This document shows positions 63,047-64,000 of a stretch of 64,000 nt of DNA, piece by piece. Both the position numbers and the translations under genes were made by a program. The notes beneath the pieces were generated by a model that had not been told where the DNA came from, did no database searches, and saw nothing but the letters and a program-made list of their open reading frames with translations. Source of the stretch: Flaccisagitta enflata (lineage: Eukaryota; Chaetognatha; Sagittoidea; Aphragmophora); contig OZ231128.1 in the NCBI GenBank assembly GCA_965153355.1, forward strand, positions 14,012,001-14,076,000. Reading direction: 5' to 3'. Each line of letters opens with the position of its first letter. Positions within the stretch are counted from its first letter, which is position 1.

Positions 63047-63864
63047 TATCGCGACAGATGCAGGACTGCACAACTGCTGTAAATGACGCATTTCGATTCA
63101 TCTTTGGTTATACTATCTTGGCGGAAAAAATCTTCCGTCGCGTTTACATGCATGTCTCAGGTTAGAATCATCTAATCGTCAAAAAATTGGTGAGGCAAGT
63201 AAAGCTCTCAAATTTGCAAGAGATCTACGCAAACCGCATCCCTCTAGCTCTATGCGTTCAAAAATTATTCAACTTTGATTGAAATACTTTAATTTCGCTT
63301 TTGCCATTTCTACACCATCTTCTGAAGATATCACTTAACTCTTTTTTTAAATATTTCTAAACGCAATGAGCTAGACAATTGCGGTTTGCGCTTCCTGCTT
63401 GCAAATTCGAAGGGCTTCAATTATGTCACCAAATTTTCTAAGATTTGATAAGTCTTTTGGAAGCTATAAGTCTAAATGTAGTGAAAGAAAAGGTAAAAAA
63501 AATCGCGAGAAAGATCTTGAAAGCCTTCGGCTCCAGAGAACCTCAAGAGGCTCTACAAATCGCTTCCCCAACAAATGGAAGCCTGATTCAGTCAAAGGGA
63601 ACTCATACTAGTTATTTATGGATTTGTAACTAATTTGTATTCATTTTTACGCCAATGAATATATTTTTGTAACAGGTCGGAAGATTCTTTCCGCCAAGAT
63701 AGTAATCGTTGGGAGAGTGTCAGAACTCTGCGAGAAGCACTCGGTTACAAATCCCTTATTGACATCTTTCACAGGTCAAAACGAAAATTTGACGCATCTC
63801 TCATTCGTCATCATAATCCTGTTATTTCTCACATTGCTCGCAACGTTGTAGTTGAGCCTGAGTG
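63047..63864 (+). pseudogene. LINE reverse-transcriptase ORF, C-terminal fragment interrupted by a MITE
   Basis: 63047-63112 encodes a stretch ending AFRFIFGY; 63703-63864 continues NRWESVRTLREALGY, IDIFHRSKRKFDASL and HHNPVIS to a TGA. This pattern, with a compact basic C-terminus around Phe-Gly-Tyr, is like the end of non-LTR retrotransposon proteins, but I assign no clade. The 5' part is lost in the adjacent (ATC)n array. Confidence 0.5.
63113..63702. mobile_element. Family J MITE, TA target duplication
   Basis: CTATCTTGGCGGAAAAAATC is inverted at the right end (GATTCTTTCCGCCAAGATAG). TA flanks both sides (63111-63112, 63703-63704). An internal palindrome pairs GCAAACCGCAT with the inverse of its counterpart near 63383. 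Non-coding, Tc1/mariner-type by target and TIR form. Confidence 0.8.
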
Positions 63865-63919
63865 ATATCCCGTTTTACTCGTCCTTGTTGTCTAATCGTG
63901 ATCTCTTATTCCTTCTTTT

Positions 63920-64000
63920 TAGGTGCGCCAACGCACCTCTATAACTGGCTGTGTCCGTTGGTCTGTCGGTCGGTCTGTTGGTCGGTAACGCATTCGTTCA
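63920..64000 (-). mobile_element. Family C element, truncated by the window end
   Basis: TTTAGGTGCGCCAACGCACC hairpin, CTATAACTGGCTGTGTCC, (GTCG/GTTG)n, GTAACGCATTCGTTCA. Confidence 0.7.

Overview
This 64 kb window is animal nuclear DNA, probably from an invertebrate. Short phase-consistent GT-AG introns, a two-domain C-type lectin gene and the chemistry of the repeats point to a metazoan, but no phylum can be assigned from sequence alone. Most of the window is repeats: very long (GA)n/(TC)n tracts, (AC)n, (TTC)n, (ATC)n and (GTT)n arrays, minisatellites, palindromic MITEs, and several families of short Helentron/HINE-like elements built around (GTCC/GTCG)n cores.

Left edge, minus strand (106-4687): I could assemble a complete 14-exon gene of 553 codons with consistent phases at all 13 junctions. 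It carries an HxH pair like that of HUH nucleases and a superfamily 3 helicase core of parvovirus NS1 type (Walker A, Trp-x-Glu-Glu Walker B, basic motif C region). It looks like an endogenised, intron-rich NS1-like gene. One intron (886-1098) is exactly a terminal-inverted-repeat element flanked by a duplicated AGGT target. The two target copies supply the donor and acceptor, which is the signature of an introner.

5-30 kb: no gene is supported. The region holds microsatellites, nested HINE-like elements, long palindromes and tandem duplications.

30-33 kb, plus strand: a terminal exon of an unrecognised low-complexity (Gln/His/Gly/Ala-rich) protein, 31703-32542, possibly a transcription regulator. 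It is preceded by about 13 copies of a 96 bp repeat. Each copy contains the polypyrimidine tract, the AG and the head of that exon.

42.7-62.5 kb, minus strand: seven exons that I read as one gene for a type II membrane protein: a low-complexity cytoplasmic region, one transmembrane segment spanning a splice junction, then two C-type lectin domains. The last intron again carries a tandem array of duplicated acceptor-plus-exon-head units. A 13 kb intron holds most of the repeats between 44.4 and 57.4 kb.

Right edge (63.0-63.9 kb): a fragment of a LINE reverse-transcriptase ORF C-terminus, interrupted by a TA-flanked MITE. Removing the MITE restores the reading frame. A truncated HINE-like element runs off the end.
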